The notes under the pieces were generated by a model that searched no databases, had not been told where the DNA came from, and saw nothing but the letters and a program-made list of their open reading frames with translations. From Medicago truncatula (Eukaryota > Streptophyta > Magnoliopsida > Fabales > Fabaceae): a DNA stretch of 64,000 nt. The position numbers and the translations under genes were made by a program. Below, one piece after another: positions 47,122 to 58,336 of the stretch. The stretch covers positions 34,282,755 to 34,346,754 of the forward strand of contig NC_053048.1 in assembly GCF_003473485.1 (NCBI RefSeq), read 5' to 3'. Each line of letters opens with the position of its first letter. The first letter of the stretch is position 1.

Positions 47122-50100
47122 GTCTTGTGATGTTTTGATACTACTTCATTGATATAAATAAGCTCTATATCCTTGGCGATCTTTTCGTCAAAAAAATGAA
47201 CATCAAAATTGAGAATGGTTTTCTTATTCTCGTCACATTTGCATGTCATATTGATTTTTGCTGAAATTTCCTACCAATGTACTCGAGGAATGTTGGAAAA
47301 ATTGACGAATTGATCATTTACTAAAAGTATCATGTATAGCGCCTTTTCATTTTCTATGTTTTTGGGATGCTTTTTTGTTATGTAATTCTCATTTTACTAG
47401 TAGAGGCTATTTTAGATTTATAGTATTCTCACTTTTGTCTTGCATATATCTTGGATTTCAGTTTCTTGAGCAATATGGAGAAGTGAGTATGTTGGATTTA
47501 AAAGGTGCTGATGCAACAAAAGTTGTTCTTGTTATTGGAATAATGACTCTCCATTCTTTTGGAGAGGGATCGGGGGTTGGGGTCTCATTTGCTGGCTCAA
47601 AGGGTTTTAGTCAAGGCTTGTTGGTAACCTTGGCTATTGCGGTGCATAACATACCAGAGGGTTTAGCTGTGAGCATGGTGTTGGCATCAAGGGGTGTTTC
47701 TCCACAGAATGCAATGTTATGGAGTGTAATTACATCTTTACCGCAGGTATATCCTAATTAAATTTTAACAACCTACATTGTTCAGAAGAAAATTGCTGAC
47801 TTCATCACTTTGAAGGATTTCCTTTTTGACTTTATATAAACCTTTGATCTCCCCTTTGCCACTGGTTGCAAGGCTCATGCTCATGCTCAGGATTACATTA
47901 TCTGTATGAATAATGTTATAATTGGGTAGTTCGTGATTGTTCCACTCTATTTAGTTTTATAATTGGGTAGCTTGTCTTTTTTGGTTCAATTAGTATTATT
48001 TGGGAGTGGGGGTAGATCACTGGGCCTCCTTATCACTCCACCCATTTACTCCCCCACCTCAACCACCAAACTAATCTTATATCTCCTAGCTATATAGTTT
48101 TAGAATGATTCACACGAGGTGTAATATGTTGCATGATTAAGCCAATCTTATATCTCCTAGCTATTTACTTTCTAGCAGAATAATCCTTTTGGACCACTAA
48201 AAAACTATAAACCAAACCATTTCTAGTTGTGTTTTTCATTGATTGGCAGTGTCCTCCAATCTAAGGGGACAGCTTTGTTTTTGTGCTAGAATATGGACAG
48301 TCAAAGATTTGGTAGTGTCTTTTCAAGCTCTTAATATTCTTGTATGTAATGGAATCACATCCCCACAGAGATTTCTTTTACCGTGATGGAAGTTGCACTG
48401 CCAGTCAATATATATGTCAGGTTAAATCTATGCCTAATATAGTCTTTTTTGGGTGTTAACCCTCCGGTTCCCAGGGGAAGGAGGCCTTGGTAATCCGGAG
48501 TTCGGCCGTGGGGTAAGTATAGCCTGGCCGAGAATTTTCCACCCGTAATCGAATTTGGATTCTCCCGAACGATTTGTCCTTTGGTAAAGCTCATTAACCT
48601 CTTGAACCCAATCACTTGGTTGATATAGGTTGCTTTAGTGGTAACTGTGTGACACAATTTTATCTTTAAGCTAGTCTGGCCTAATTAAGACTGTTAATTG
48701 GTTCATGTTGATATGACTACATGTTACAGACATGAACACTGACCAAGAGCCCGAAACACACTTCTAGTTGTTTGGTTTTGGTTTGTTTTCCTTGTTTAAT
48801 TCAGGAAAGAAAAGTAAGCATTTAGAAGCATAGAACTTCTTTAGTACAATGCAGTTTATTTGTTTAATATAATCATCAGTGTCTTTGACTATAGCCTCTA
48901 ACTGTCTTATTCTTAATACTAATGCAGCCAATCGTAGCTGTTCCTTCTTTCATTTGTGCGGATGCATTCAGCAAGTTTCTTCCATTCTGTACAGGATTTG
49001 CTGCTGGATGCATGATTTGGATGGTTATTGCTGAAGTGCTTCCTGATGCATTCAAGGTTATTTACCTTTATAATTTTATACCAAAGCTATTATGATATGT
49101 TGTTTGTTTACCACAACATTTTCGAGGTGTAAATTTTTATTTTATTGTTTTGTAACTTTACTATATTAATTCTTTTCTAGCGAATTCTTTAAACCATTAG
49201 AAAAGATTTAGAGGTCAATGAGTTGGATCCAAATTTGGTTTATGATAGAACACTGTGGCGTAATTTGATCCATGTAGCCGACCCCACTTAGTGGGATAAG
49301 GCTTGGTTGTTGTTGTTTTTTTGAGACCAGGTCCTTAAAGATTAAGCTATTAAAGGAAGGGGTGGTTGGAGTATTTCTTAACCTTTTTATGTTGTCTTCT
49401 GTTCATGGGATTTGCAGGACTTCATCTCTTTGAGCCACACATACATTTCTATGCTATTATCTTCCCTTTAACTTTTATGAAATTGTCTTTTCATATACAC
49501 TTAATATCATTTTCTCTTTTCTTTTGGGTTATAGGAAGCCTCGCCTTCGCAGGTTGCATCAGCTGCAACCCTTTCTGTAGCATTTATGGAAGCTCTCAGC
49601 ACCTTGTTTCAGAATTTCAGTCATGATTACAAGTGAGTTTGTGTTTTTGTGTGTACATTTTGTATTATCGGATAAATTTTGTTGTTTAGGTTTGTTGCTT
49701 TGGTGAATAGTGTTGATCATCCATGCTCTGCTGAAATTTGAAATATAGTGAAATGTGCAGAATTTCTCTTTACTTCTGAGTTTTCAGCTTTTCTCCCTAA
49801 ATTGTGATTTCGTTGTTGCAGCTCTGAGGATGCATCTGGCTTCTTTGTTTCATTACTTTTTGGCCTAGGCCCATCACTTGGCGGGATTTTTCTGGTTGCA
49901 TTTGCTCTTGCTTTTCATCTTAGGCACGCTCTTCTCATGGGCATTGCTTGCGGTATTGCCTTCGTTCTTGGTGCATGGCGACCTGTGCAGCTTATTTTGT
50001 CTTATAAAATGGGACTTGTTCCCGTCTCATCTCTTCTTGCATTGGGAGCTGCTTTGATCCATATGTCTTCTTCCGGTGTATTGAAGCTTGCAACTTCAAA

Positions 50101-50635
50101 AAAAACCTCAGCCCATAACTTACCTACAATCACTGGCTTCCCACTCAGTATTCACACCCTTCAATCATTCATATCATGTGGTGCAGTAGCTCTTCACGCT
50201 GTGGCTGAAGGACTTGCATTGGGAGTGGCTGCACCAAAGGCATATGGACTTGGTCGTCATATGGTCCTTCCAGTCTCTTTACACGGTCTTCCTCGTGGTG
50301 CAGCTGTGGCCAGCTGCATATTTGGAGCCACTGATAGCTGGCATGGTTCTCTTGCAGCAGCTGCCATAATTGGATTTATGGGCCCAATATCAGCAATTGG
50401 AGCTATTCTCAGTGGTATTGATTATAGTGGTCTTGATCACATAATGGTTCTTGCCTGTGGTGGATTAATTCCTAGCTTTGGCAATGTAGTTAAAAGAGCA
50501 CTTAGTTTGGATAAACGGAAGAGCACCTGTGGTCTTATTATAGGTATGACGTTCGCTACTTTATGTCTAACATTCACTAGATTGGTTTGCTTGCATACAC
50601 CATACTGCAATTCTGCGCCAGAGGCTGTTAGATAA
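46513..50635 (+). CDS. ZIP-family metal transporter (At3g08650 type)
   Basis: Five exons (46513-46986, 47462-47746, 48928-49056, 49535-49632, 49822-50635) give 599 residues. 46513 is the first in-frame ATG; another lies three codons later. A signal peptide (LGVSLLFILLSFLVIG) ends near residue 31. Membrane segments follow from about 77 (VALFTLAMAAATGLG). The ZIP signature sits in exon 2: His189 in LHSFGEGSGVG and His220-Asn-Ile-Pro-Glu224 in VHNIPEGLAVSM, the usual metal-binding pair of helices. A second, related pair lies in exon 5 (LHAVAEGLALGVA at 453-465 and LHGLPRGAAVAS at 482-493), with Arg487 in place of the glutamate. Family members carry zinc or similar metals across endomembranes into the cytosol; substrate and membrane are not visible here. 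It closely resembles the Arabidopsis protein called putative zinc transporter At3g08650. About 600 residues is long for a ZIP but fits this type. Confidence 0.92.
47084..47118 (+). repeat. (AT)n microsatellite in intron 1 of the ZIP gene
   Basis: A perfect alternating AT run of 35 bases lies about 100 bases into intron 1. Confidence 0.95.
48446..48630 (-). mobile_element. SINE-like repeat in intron 2 of the ZIP gene
   Basis: Read on the minus strand, it begins near ccaagtgattgggttcaaga (a possible B box), runs through ggacaaatcgttcgggagaa and ggccgaactccggattacca, and ends gaaccggagggttaacaccc plus an A-rich tail. The same 3' end occurs at 14787-14836 and a deleted copy at 19075-19142, so it is a dispersed family. 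A clear A box and target duplication were not found, so SINE status is inference. Confidence 0.5.
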
Positions 50636-51515
50636 GACGATTCTATGCTGTATTTCTTGCTTGCTCTGTGATTATTGTTCAACCACTTCTTTAGTTTGAC
50701 CTCCTAAGGCGTGGTTGCACAAATTTGAAGAGATTCTCAATGAAGAAAGAAACTAGAAACAGCAATGTCAAGTGGAAGTTCCACAAGAAGACCAAGTTTT
50801 ATCCAGAACTTGTCCATGTGTAATATTTTAGTGTTTACTTGTATATAAATTTTACACATGATCTGAATTTGTTTAACAGTGTAACACTATTGAGAAGTGG
50901 GAGATATATTATTCCCTTTTTTCCTTTTCTGGGTCTCATTTGGTTATTTACAAACAGAACCAATATTTGACTGTTGCAGGCACATTTTCTTATACCAGTA
51001 TTTTGTGAGTTGTGATATATGAATTACCTGGTTTCCTTTTTGTTTTGTTTTGTTGAAGATTTGTGACGTTGTTTGTAATTAAACACATCAAAATCAAATA
51101 AAGTTTGCATAACGAGTGTGAAAGAACGCTTGCTGCAGAAAAATGGTAATTTCCCTTTTAAATTTGCTTGCAAGTTGATAATAGCAAAGTAATGAAAGAC
51201 TGCCATGTGGTTGGTCCACGGGATCTTAGGCACTACAAACGAGAGTAACTGGTTAGTGGTTTGATTTGTAACTATTGTGTATAAAAAAACTCGGCTGAAA
51301 ATTAAAAACTCATTTTGGAGTCACTGCTAAGTGGCAATAGATACTTTGTATCTATCTATAACATAGTTAAAAAGAAAAGGACTCATTTCAATGAAATTAT
51401 GTTGGGGCATATAAGAAAAATGAAATTATGTAGAGCTTATGAGCAAAATGAAATTATGTTTAGAGAGAAATGATAGCCGTATTTTTTTTTAACAAATTCT
51501 TTAAGTAAGGCATAT
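50636..51515. other. ZIP 3' flank
   Basis: Probable 3' untranslated region followed by AT-rich DNA. The word tgaaattatgt repeats three times between 51390 and 51462. No gene is supported. Confidence 0.4.
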
Positions 51516-51901
51516 GTTACCCCTCCCCTTCATGATTTGGAGGTAATTTATCCCTAATGAAAAATAAGATTCAATTTTGGAACGTAGGAGATGGAGACCA
51601 GATGTTGAACGAAGGAGATAAAGAACACGATATTCTTGAGATGAAAATGATAATTGATTGTAAGAAAAAACCCTATCGGTGAGGTCTACATTACCTTTTG
51701 ATGAATTGGGGGGAGTTTACCCCTTATGAAAAGTATGATTCAATTCTAGACCGGAGGAGATGGATATCACATGTTGAATGAAGGAGATGAGTTGTTTGAT
51801 GTTCTTGAGATGAAAATGGTTACTATTGTAAAAATAAAGATGAAGAAAAATGAATTTTTCTTTGATAGGGCTAAATTGCCCCCAAATCATGAAGGAGTAA
51901 C
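51516..51901. mobile_element. TIR element with an internal direct duplication
   Basis: The left end gttacccctccccttcatga pairs with the reverse complement of the right end (gttactccttcatgatttgg). Inside, two diverged direct repeats of about 105 bases start at about 51561 and 51728 (both contain gattcaattt/c, gagatgga, tgttgaa, gaaggagat and ttcttgagatgaaaatg). It is 386 bases long and non-coding. Confidence 0.6.
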
Positions 51902-53682
51902 GTAGAAAAAACCACTGCTATAACATTGATTGATTTGCTTTATAGAAACTCCATATATTGGTCTTGTAAATTGATCACTTTAAAAGTATGGTGATTTTTT
52001 TCCAATGAATCAATCATTTGTGCCATTAAATGTGTGTTGGAGCATTATCAAAAAATATTATGTTACATGGTTATGTTAAAACACTGAATTATGCTATCAA
52101 GATTAGTTTTTCCCTATTAGGAAGAGCATCGATGTTGAATGGGTGGAGAATGATAGAAGGAATGGTTTTGAATGCGTAGAGAAAATGATGGAAGGAGTGA
52201 CAAGGAATAAGTGTTTCTGTCAAATACTGCAGATACGTAAAAAACTCAATTTGTTATTTTAGAAATAGACAAAGTACCCAAGAAGAGGATGCCATTATTT
52301 CCACAGTACTTGTAATAATGTTATGAGTTTTTCCCTACTAATTTGAAGTTGAAAATAGGCATCACTTCTTTAATAGGCAAAGCTCAAAAAGTACTAACAA
52401 GTAAAGCAGAATCAAAGTTGTGATTTCAGAAATTTCATCGTGATATCAAACATGCATTTAGAGTATCAACAACCAAGTACTCAAAGTATTAAACATGTAC
52501 TAAACAAGTACTCTTTTGAAGTACACATTGTTGATGCTCTAAGTGCATGTTTGGTATTATGGTTTTGGAGTAATTGCTTGCTTTATTGTGTAGTACAATT
52601 TAAGATGTTTGGCATCAACAATGAAATCTTAAAGAGCACTTGCTTGTTTCAGATATGAAATTAGTGAACTGGGGAAATCAAAAGAGCACTTGCTTATATG
52701 CATCCTCTTTTTCTAGAAAGAAAACCGCAATATACTTGGGGTTTCTTGTAGGAATTTGTGGCAACGCACGGTGATTTTTTTTCTTGTGATGATTTGTGTT
52801 TCCTTCCCTATGCAAAGCATAAGGGACAAAAGTGTAGGGAATATCATGACTGGAAACAAGAATTTTGGTTTATTGATGGAGGGAATACATTAGGATCTAT
52901 CATTATTTTTTTCGTTTGTTTTTGTTTCAAAACTTAAAATGATCTATCAAATACAAACACATAACTTAAAGAAATGCAAATGCAATTTTACCATAATAAT
53001 ATTGACTAATGTCAAGTAGGCATATAATAAGTCACGTCAGAACTATTTATCAGATCCATAACGGCTACATGTATATTTTGTAGCAAGAATTCTAAAAAGT
53101 AACTCCGTGCGAATAACAAAACTTAAAAGGATCTATTTAAGACACGCAAAAAAAAAAAAACTTAAAAAGGATCTATCTAGTATAAACACATAATTTGAAG
53201 AACTAATATATATGCGATTTTGTCTATCCTTAATAAAAATGAAATAAAAGTGAAAATACACCAAATTATTGATGTTGCACAATTTAATATCAATATCATA
53301 CACCTGATTTTATTTAACCAATACTCCAAACTAGATATGTGATACTTATACAAAGATAATAATGGTCTAGAAAAGGACAAGAAAAGCCTACTGATAGAAA
53401 AGAAACAAAAAAACAGCAACACAGTAGCCAAAACCAAAACATGTTCATATGAGTAGGTGGTGGGGGTCCAAAATCCAATACATGGCCATACTAATTTGTC
53501 ACCTTATTGTTCAGGTTGTATTTTCAGCAACATACCATCAAAACCTGCCAAAATTTTGTACCAAATATCCCATCTAAATTACCCTTCATTCTTATTTGTT
53601 GCTGCCAGAAAAACTAAAAGACAATCACCTATCCAACAATCTTGGTCAAAGCTATAGATAAAAACAAACTAAGTGATGCTAT
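51902..53682. other. Intergenic DNA between ZIP and RETICULATA-related genes
   Basis: AT-rich, with a repeated aaaacttaaaaggatctat word and cacataa-tt-gaa phrases around 52930, 53120 and 53160 that look like a local direct duplication. The right end is the 3' flank of the minus-strand gene. Open frames here have no recognised domain. Confidence 0.4.
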
Positions 53683-54744
53683 TCACTTTGTTGGTGTTGT
53701 TTGGTTGTTATTCTCCAAAGCCTCCTCCCTTTCCCTTTCAACCTTCTCAACTAATCCATCCTCCAATTGTGATGGCTTCTCACCAGAACTCTGTGCCCCT
53801 GTCAACCTTGCCAAAACCACAAAAGACATTCCTCCAAGAACATTGTTCACAACCCTAAGCACCAACACTGAGGACTTGAATGCTAAAGGATTAAGTGCTT
53901 TCTCCAACACAAACTCAGCACCGTTTAGTGTTTGGTACCTAAGATTACTGCTGAAACCCATATGAGCAGCCCAAGTGAGAGAATTGAGTAAAGTTGGTGG
54001 AGCTTTGTTTGGTGTCTCAAAGTTTGGATCCATTTTCTTCCTCATCTTAATCAACCCATTTGAAAGTGCTGTACCAGCAAGACCAGCACCAAACCCAACA
54101 GCAGCAAAAATGGTACCTTTATACACCAGAGTACCTAACCTATCCAATAAACTAAAAGCACCAGGCTCAAACATGTGACTCTTAGGACAAGATGCAAAGA
54201 TTGCAGGCACACTGGCAGAAGAAGCTCCTAATGTTGGTGCCAATAGATACATAAGTGTGAAATTGAGAATAGCACCAACAACAAGAGTCGAAAACACAAA
54301 GTCAAGTTCATTCAAACCAAAATTAGGCCTTGAAGCCATATCACCTAAAACACAAGCAGTAACACCAACCAACTCTTCCATCAAAACCTTGAAAGGAAAT
54401 TGCGGATCAGCAGCAACTCTTGATCTCCATCCATTCAGAAACAAACCCAAAATCCCAAAAGACGAATCTTTTGATTTTCCATCATCATTATCATTATTAG
54501 CACCACCCCAATTTTCACTCCCACCACCACCACCTCCACCACTCCTACCACTACCACCACTTCCAACCCCATCACCTCCGGCAAAAGAAAGTTTCAATCT
54601 TTGAGGCAAATGGGGTGATGGGTTGGTGAGATATATAGAAGTACGGTTATGTAACTGTGCAGGTGGTGATAATGGTGATGGAAATGAAAGTGCACGGCTT
54701 TGACCAGATGAAGGTGTAAAACGCAGAAGAGCCATAGTTGACAT
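53683..54744 (-). CDS. RETICULATA-related plastid membrane protein (DUF3411)
   Basis: One coding exon on the minus strand gives 353 residues from MSTMALLRF; a second ATG three codons later is equally possible. The frame is open to an ATG at 54777, but a splice acceptor (tttgccacag) lies just before the MSTM start, so the longer version is probably intron. Residues 1-50 are Ser/Pro-rich and look like a plastid transit peptide; 56-81 are very glycine-rich. The DUF3411 region follows with FKVLMEELVGVTACVLGDMA at 118-137 and hydrophobic segments near 148-170, 205-226 and 298-312. Family members sit in the chloroplast envelope and affect leaf mesophyll development and amino-acid balance; molecular activity is not known. 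The short length fits the RER2/RER3 group (At3g08630/At3g08640) better than RER4. Confidence 0.9.
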   Translation of the reverse strand: MSTMALLRFTPSSGQSRALSFPSPLSPPAQLHNRTSIYLTNPSPHLPQRLKLSFAGGDGVGSGGSGRSGGGGGGGSENWGGANNDNDDGKSKDSSFGILGLFLNGWRSRVAADPQFPFKVLMEELVGVTACVLGDMASRPNFGLNELDFVFSTLVVGAILNFTLMYLLAPTLGASSASVPAIFASCPKSHMFEPGAFSLLDRLGTLVYKGTIFAAVGFGAGLAGTALSNGLIKMRKKMDPNFETPNKAPPTLLNSLTWAAHMGFSSNLRYQTLNGAEFVLEKALNPLAFKSSVLVLRVVNNVLGGMSFVVLARLTGAQSSGEKPSQLEDGLVEKVEREREEALENNNQTTPTK

Positions 54745-55190
54745 TTGATCTGTGGCAAAGCAAACATCAAAAAACATAGACTTTACAATAAAATCAAAAA
54801 GCTCATACTATTCATTCATTCACTATGATGCATAGGTACAATTAATTTAATACTGCATTATTTTCTAAACTATTGAAAGCAAAAACACAACAGAATATAA
54901 TTATTCAACAATTTAATTAAGATCTAAATCATAATCCAAAAATTAGAATAAAAAACACCGTGATTCACGTACCGGCGCCGCCGGATACGTGACTGCGTTG
55001 CTTGAAAGATTCTCTCAAATGGATGAATATGAATATGAATATGAATATGATCATGAAAATAAAAATAAAAATAAATTAAAAAAAAAGATGGGATTTTTGT
55101 GAATACCTGGATCTGGTGGTTGAGTGAAAGAGCGGAAGGATCAATGCTTAAACCTCAAACTGTAATGTTGCGGCAGTTGTTTTCGGAGAA
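54745..55190 (-). promoter_or_regulatory. RETICULATA-related gene 5' leader with probable introns
   Basis: On the minus strand, a donor ccagatccag|gtattc near 55107 and another gccg|gtacgtg near 54972 could both splice to the acceptor at about 54750, which suggests one or two leader introns and perhaps alternative splicing. A (gaatat)4 repeat lies at 55024-55047. Confidence 0.45.
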
Positions 55191-55302
55191 AGAATTTAGA
55201 GTGAGAGTTGGTGGATTCAATGTTTATTTATACTACACTCACTCTATATGTACATCATTGTAATAAGTGTCACGTTTATGTCACAAAAAAATATTCTAAC
55301 AA

Positions 55303-56114
55303 GACTCTATTTGGTAAAAATAGCGGATAGCTTATAAGCTAGCTGATAGCTGATGACTTATAACTGATAAGCTAATTGAAGTGTTTGGAAAAATTAATGT
55401 TTCAATAGTTGATAAATGTAAAATGACATAAAAGGATATTTTTTTTAAAATAAAAAAGGACTTTTTAAATTCCAAATAAATCTAATGAAGAACATTTGAA
55501 TACCTAATAATCCACTTCCACCAATAAAATCGAAACACAATCAATTCAGAAATGAGAAAGATACTTGGAGTTTTTCTATGATTCAAAGAGCCTTTTTTCA
55601 CAACGATTTCCATAAAAAAAATAAATCATAAACTACTAAAATCCAACAAACGATTGAAGTATAATTAAAAAGAAAAATGTAACAGTTCAAGAGAAATGAA
55701 AACCTGGGTGTGGAAACGAATCAGTGGAACGGCGGGTGTGGAAACGAATCAGTGGAACGGCGGGCGAGGCGGACGAGTACGAGCGGAATCAGGAATCAAA
55801 GAGAAAGGAAGAGTATGAGTGCACTTAATCAATATAAATGCATCATTATTTAATTTTATAATAAATTATAAAGGGTAAAAAAGGATTTTAGAAAAAATAG
55901 TAAGGGTAAAAGTGGAAGAAAAAACAATAAGCTATAAGCTATAAGCTCAAACGCTACTTGGAATAGCTTCTGAAAAATAGCTTATAAGCTCTTGAAATAA
56001 GCTATAAGCTCATGGTAAAAAAGTATTACCAAACAGAGCTTTTTTTATCAAACGAGCTTATAAGCTAAAAGCTATAAGCTATAAGCTCATTTAGGAACCT
56101 TACCAAACAGACTC
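55303..56114. mobile_element. hAT-like non-autonomous element with agcttataagct arrays
   Basis: The left end gactctatttggtaaaaata pairs with the reverse complement of the right end (gagtctgtttggtaaggttc). Both sub-terminal regions are full of agcttataagct palindrome-like words, mostly on the right (55930-56100). About 810 bases, non-coding. It lies just upstream of the RETICULATA-related gene leader. A gcgggtgtggaaacgaatca unit is duplicated in tandem near 55720. Confidence 0.65.
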
Positions 56115-57255
56115 AAAATAAGTACTTTTACATAAAATATATATATATTTTAATTATATATTTTAACTAAAATATTATTTACATCACTCTCTATTTGATA
56201 TATTTTATTCTATATTTACGATAATGATTATTATACTAATGATTACTTGTTTAACACGGTGAACCAAAGTTTGAATCACAACAAGAAAAAAATATCATTA
56301 TAGTTGGAGGAGACATCCATGTTTAATACGCCTCAAATATAATTAACTTCAATTGAAGGAATCTATAGTAAACAAAAAAACAAATTATGTATATGTATTT
56401 GATCCAAATTTAGACTAAGTACGTTTATTTTATTTTATTTTTTTAAAGGAATGACGTGAATTTAATAAAATTATTATTCTATGTTTTGGTAAAAAATACT
56501 ATATTTTTAATTCTTTTATTTATAATATAACTACCCTCCCCATGATAAACGATAAATCACTTTTCATATTAATTGAATAAGTGATGTATCTAGTCTCTAT
56601 ATAGATCATATACATCACTTATCTAATGAATCTAAAAGTAATTTTTTACATATAATAGTGATTGAACGAAATATTATTTTTATTTTAAATTAATTAAATA
56701 ACATGCATGTGCTTTATAATTTAGCTAAATTCAACTCTTATACACAATCCTTTAAAAAATGTACACCAAATCAACTCGGTATCTATTATAGTAACATAAG
56801 CAATTGTGACTTGACAATAATTATCCAAGTGCTAATTATTTGAAAAACATGAAAGACATTATGGACTAACAAACTATTAACTATACTTACTAATGTAAGA
56901 GTATAGAATTTCTTTTCCCACCTCCCGCATTACTCGTACTTGCAGTCCTACAAGTGTTTGCATCGTTGAACATCTTTGCAACAAAACACACAATATGCAC
57001 ATAAAACAACCATAACCAATATAAACTGTTCTACGCAAGTAAATATCAACAAAAGGTAAATAAAATCTTAAATAGACACATAATAGAAGATCATAAATGA
57101 TAAGTAAACACAAAAATACAAACACAAAAATGATACCATAGACTGTTCCTCAATACTTATATTTTTTCTTTTTTCTTTTTTCCTTTCTTTCCTTCTTTCT
57201 TATTTACCACCATCTTTCCCTCTTGAGAATTGCTGTTCCCACATTTGGTTTGGTT
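56115..57255. other. AT-rich intergenic DNA
   Basis: No gene is supported. A stretch near 57080-57125 resembles, on the other strand, the sequence near 61590-61620 (both read gtatttgtgtttgtattttt), hinting at related repeat ends. Confidence 0.35.
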
Positions 57256-58336
57256 GTGCCACACGAGTAAATTATTCAAATGCCCCTCGGCAGTTAACTG
57301 CCAAAGTTTTAGAAATACGGCTGCAGTTAACTGCCGAGGAAACCTCAAACCTGTTTTTTTTTTTTTGACAAAATCCATAAATTATCATTAATAACAAACC
57401 TTTTTTTTTTTTTGACAAAAACCATAAATTGTCTTTAATAATATTTATTGATTTTGAATGTTTCAATCATTATTTTAGTACGTTTCAAACAATTGCAGTA
57501 TTATACTTATGCGTATATATCTTAATAAGAATAACATTTAAATCAGTGTAAAAATTAAGCATTTGAATATTGTTTCGCACATTACTTAAATACAAATAAT
57601 AATAAAAAAAATCGTTAAAATAATTGTGCACAACAATTTTTTTAAGGTATAATATGTTGTTATATTTTCTACATTAAAATAATTGTGTACAAAGAATTTT
57701 TTTTATTTAAATAATTTGCAAAACAATATTCAAATACTTAATTTTTACACTTATTGAAATGTTTTTTGAGGACTTAAATGTTAAGCCTAAAACAAAGAAA
57801 AAGGAAATAAAAGAAGAAAATTCCGTGAAAGTTCTTTGGAAATAAAATATTCACTAATGTTGAAGATCAAAACAGTTATAACCAAAAAAGAAGAAGATCA
57901 AATGACTAATACAATTAAAATAATTGTGAATATTTCCGTAAAAAGGAAATAAAAGAAGAAAATTATGTGAAAGTTCTTTGGAAATAAAATATTCATTATT
58001 GTTGAAGATCAAAGCAGTTATAACCAAAAAAGAAGAAGATCAAAGGAGTAATACAATTAAAATAAATAAGGAAGACAAATCAATAAAATTAAAAACGAAT
58101 TATTAAGAAAAATCAATGAAAAATGATAAAGACCGCAGAATATTCTCAAAGAATATTTATGGTTTTTGTCAAAAAAAAAAAAAAAAAAAAAAAGGTTTGA
58201 GGTTTCCTCGGCAGTTAACTGCAGAAGTTTTCAGTTTTCCTCGGTAGTTTACTGCCGAAGTTTTCCTCGGTCGGTTTCATAATTCGGCAGTTAACTGCCA
58301 AGGGACATTTGGGTAAATTACTAGTGTTTCTCAGCC
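57256..58336. mobile_element. TIR element with repeated ggcagttaactgcc palindromes
   Basis: The left end gtgccacacgagtaaattat leading to cccctcggcagttaactgcc pairs with the right end in inverted form (58286-58336). The 14-base palindrome ggcagttaactgcc occurs at 57289 and 58286, with near copies at 57323, 58210 and 58243. Poly-A/T runs next to tttatggtttttgtc stand inside both ends. The interior holds a 142-base tandem duplication (57801 and 57943). It is about 1.08 kb and non-coding. Superfamily is unknown; a Mutator-like origin is possible. Confidence 0.65.
57801..58084. repeat. 142-base tandem duplication inside the TIR element
   Basis: Two copies beginning aaggaaataaaagaagaaaa, each continuing through gtgaaagttctttggaaata and agttataaccaaaaaagaag, follow each other with period 142 and few differences. 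Confidence 0.85.

Noticed and set aside
47375-47461. N-terminal extension of the ZIP exon 2 frame
   Set aside because: Bases up to 47461 belong to intron 1; the exon begins at 47462 after the acceptor and joins exon 1 in frame.
54257-54604. Plus-strand proline-rich frame of 115 codons
   Set aside because: It is the antisense of the glycine-rich segment of the RETICULATA-related gene.
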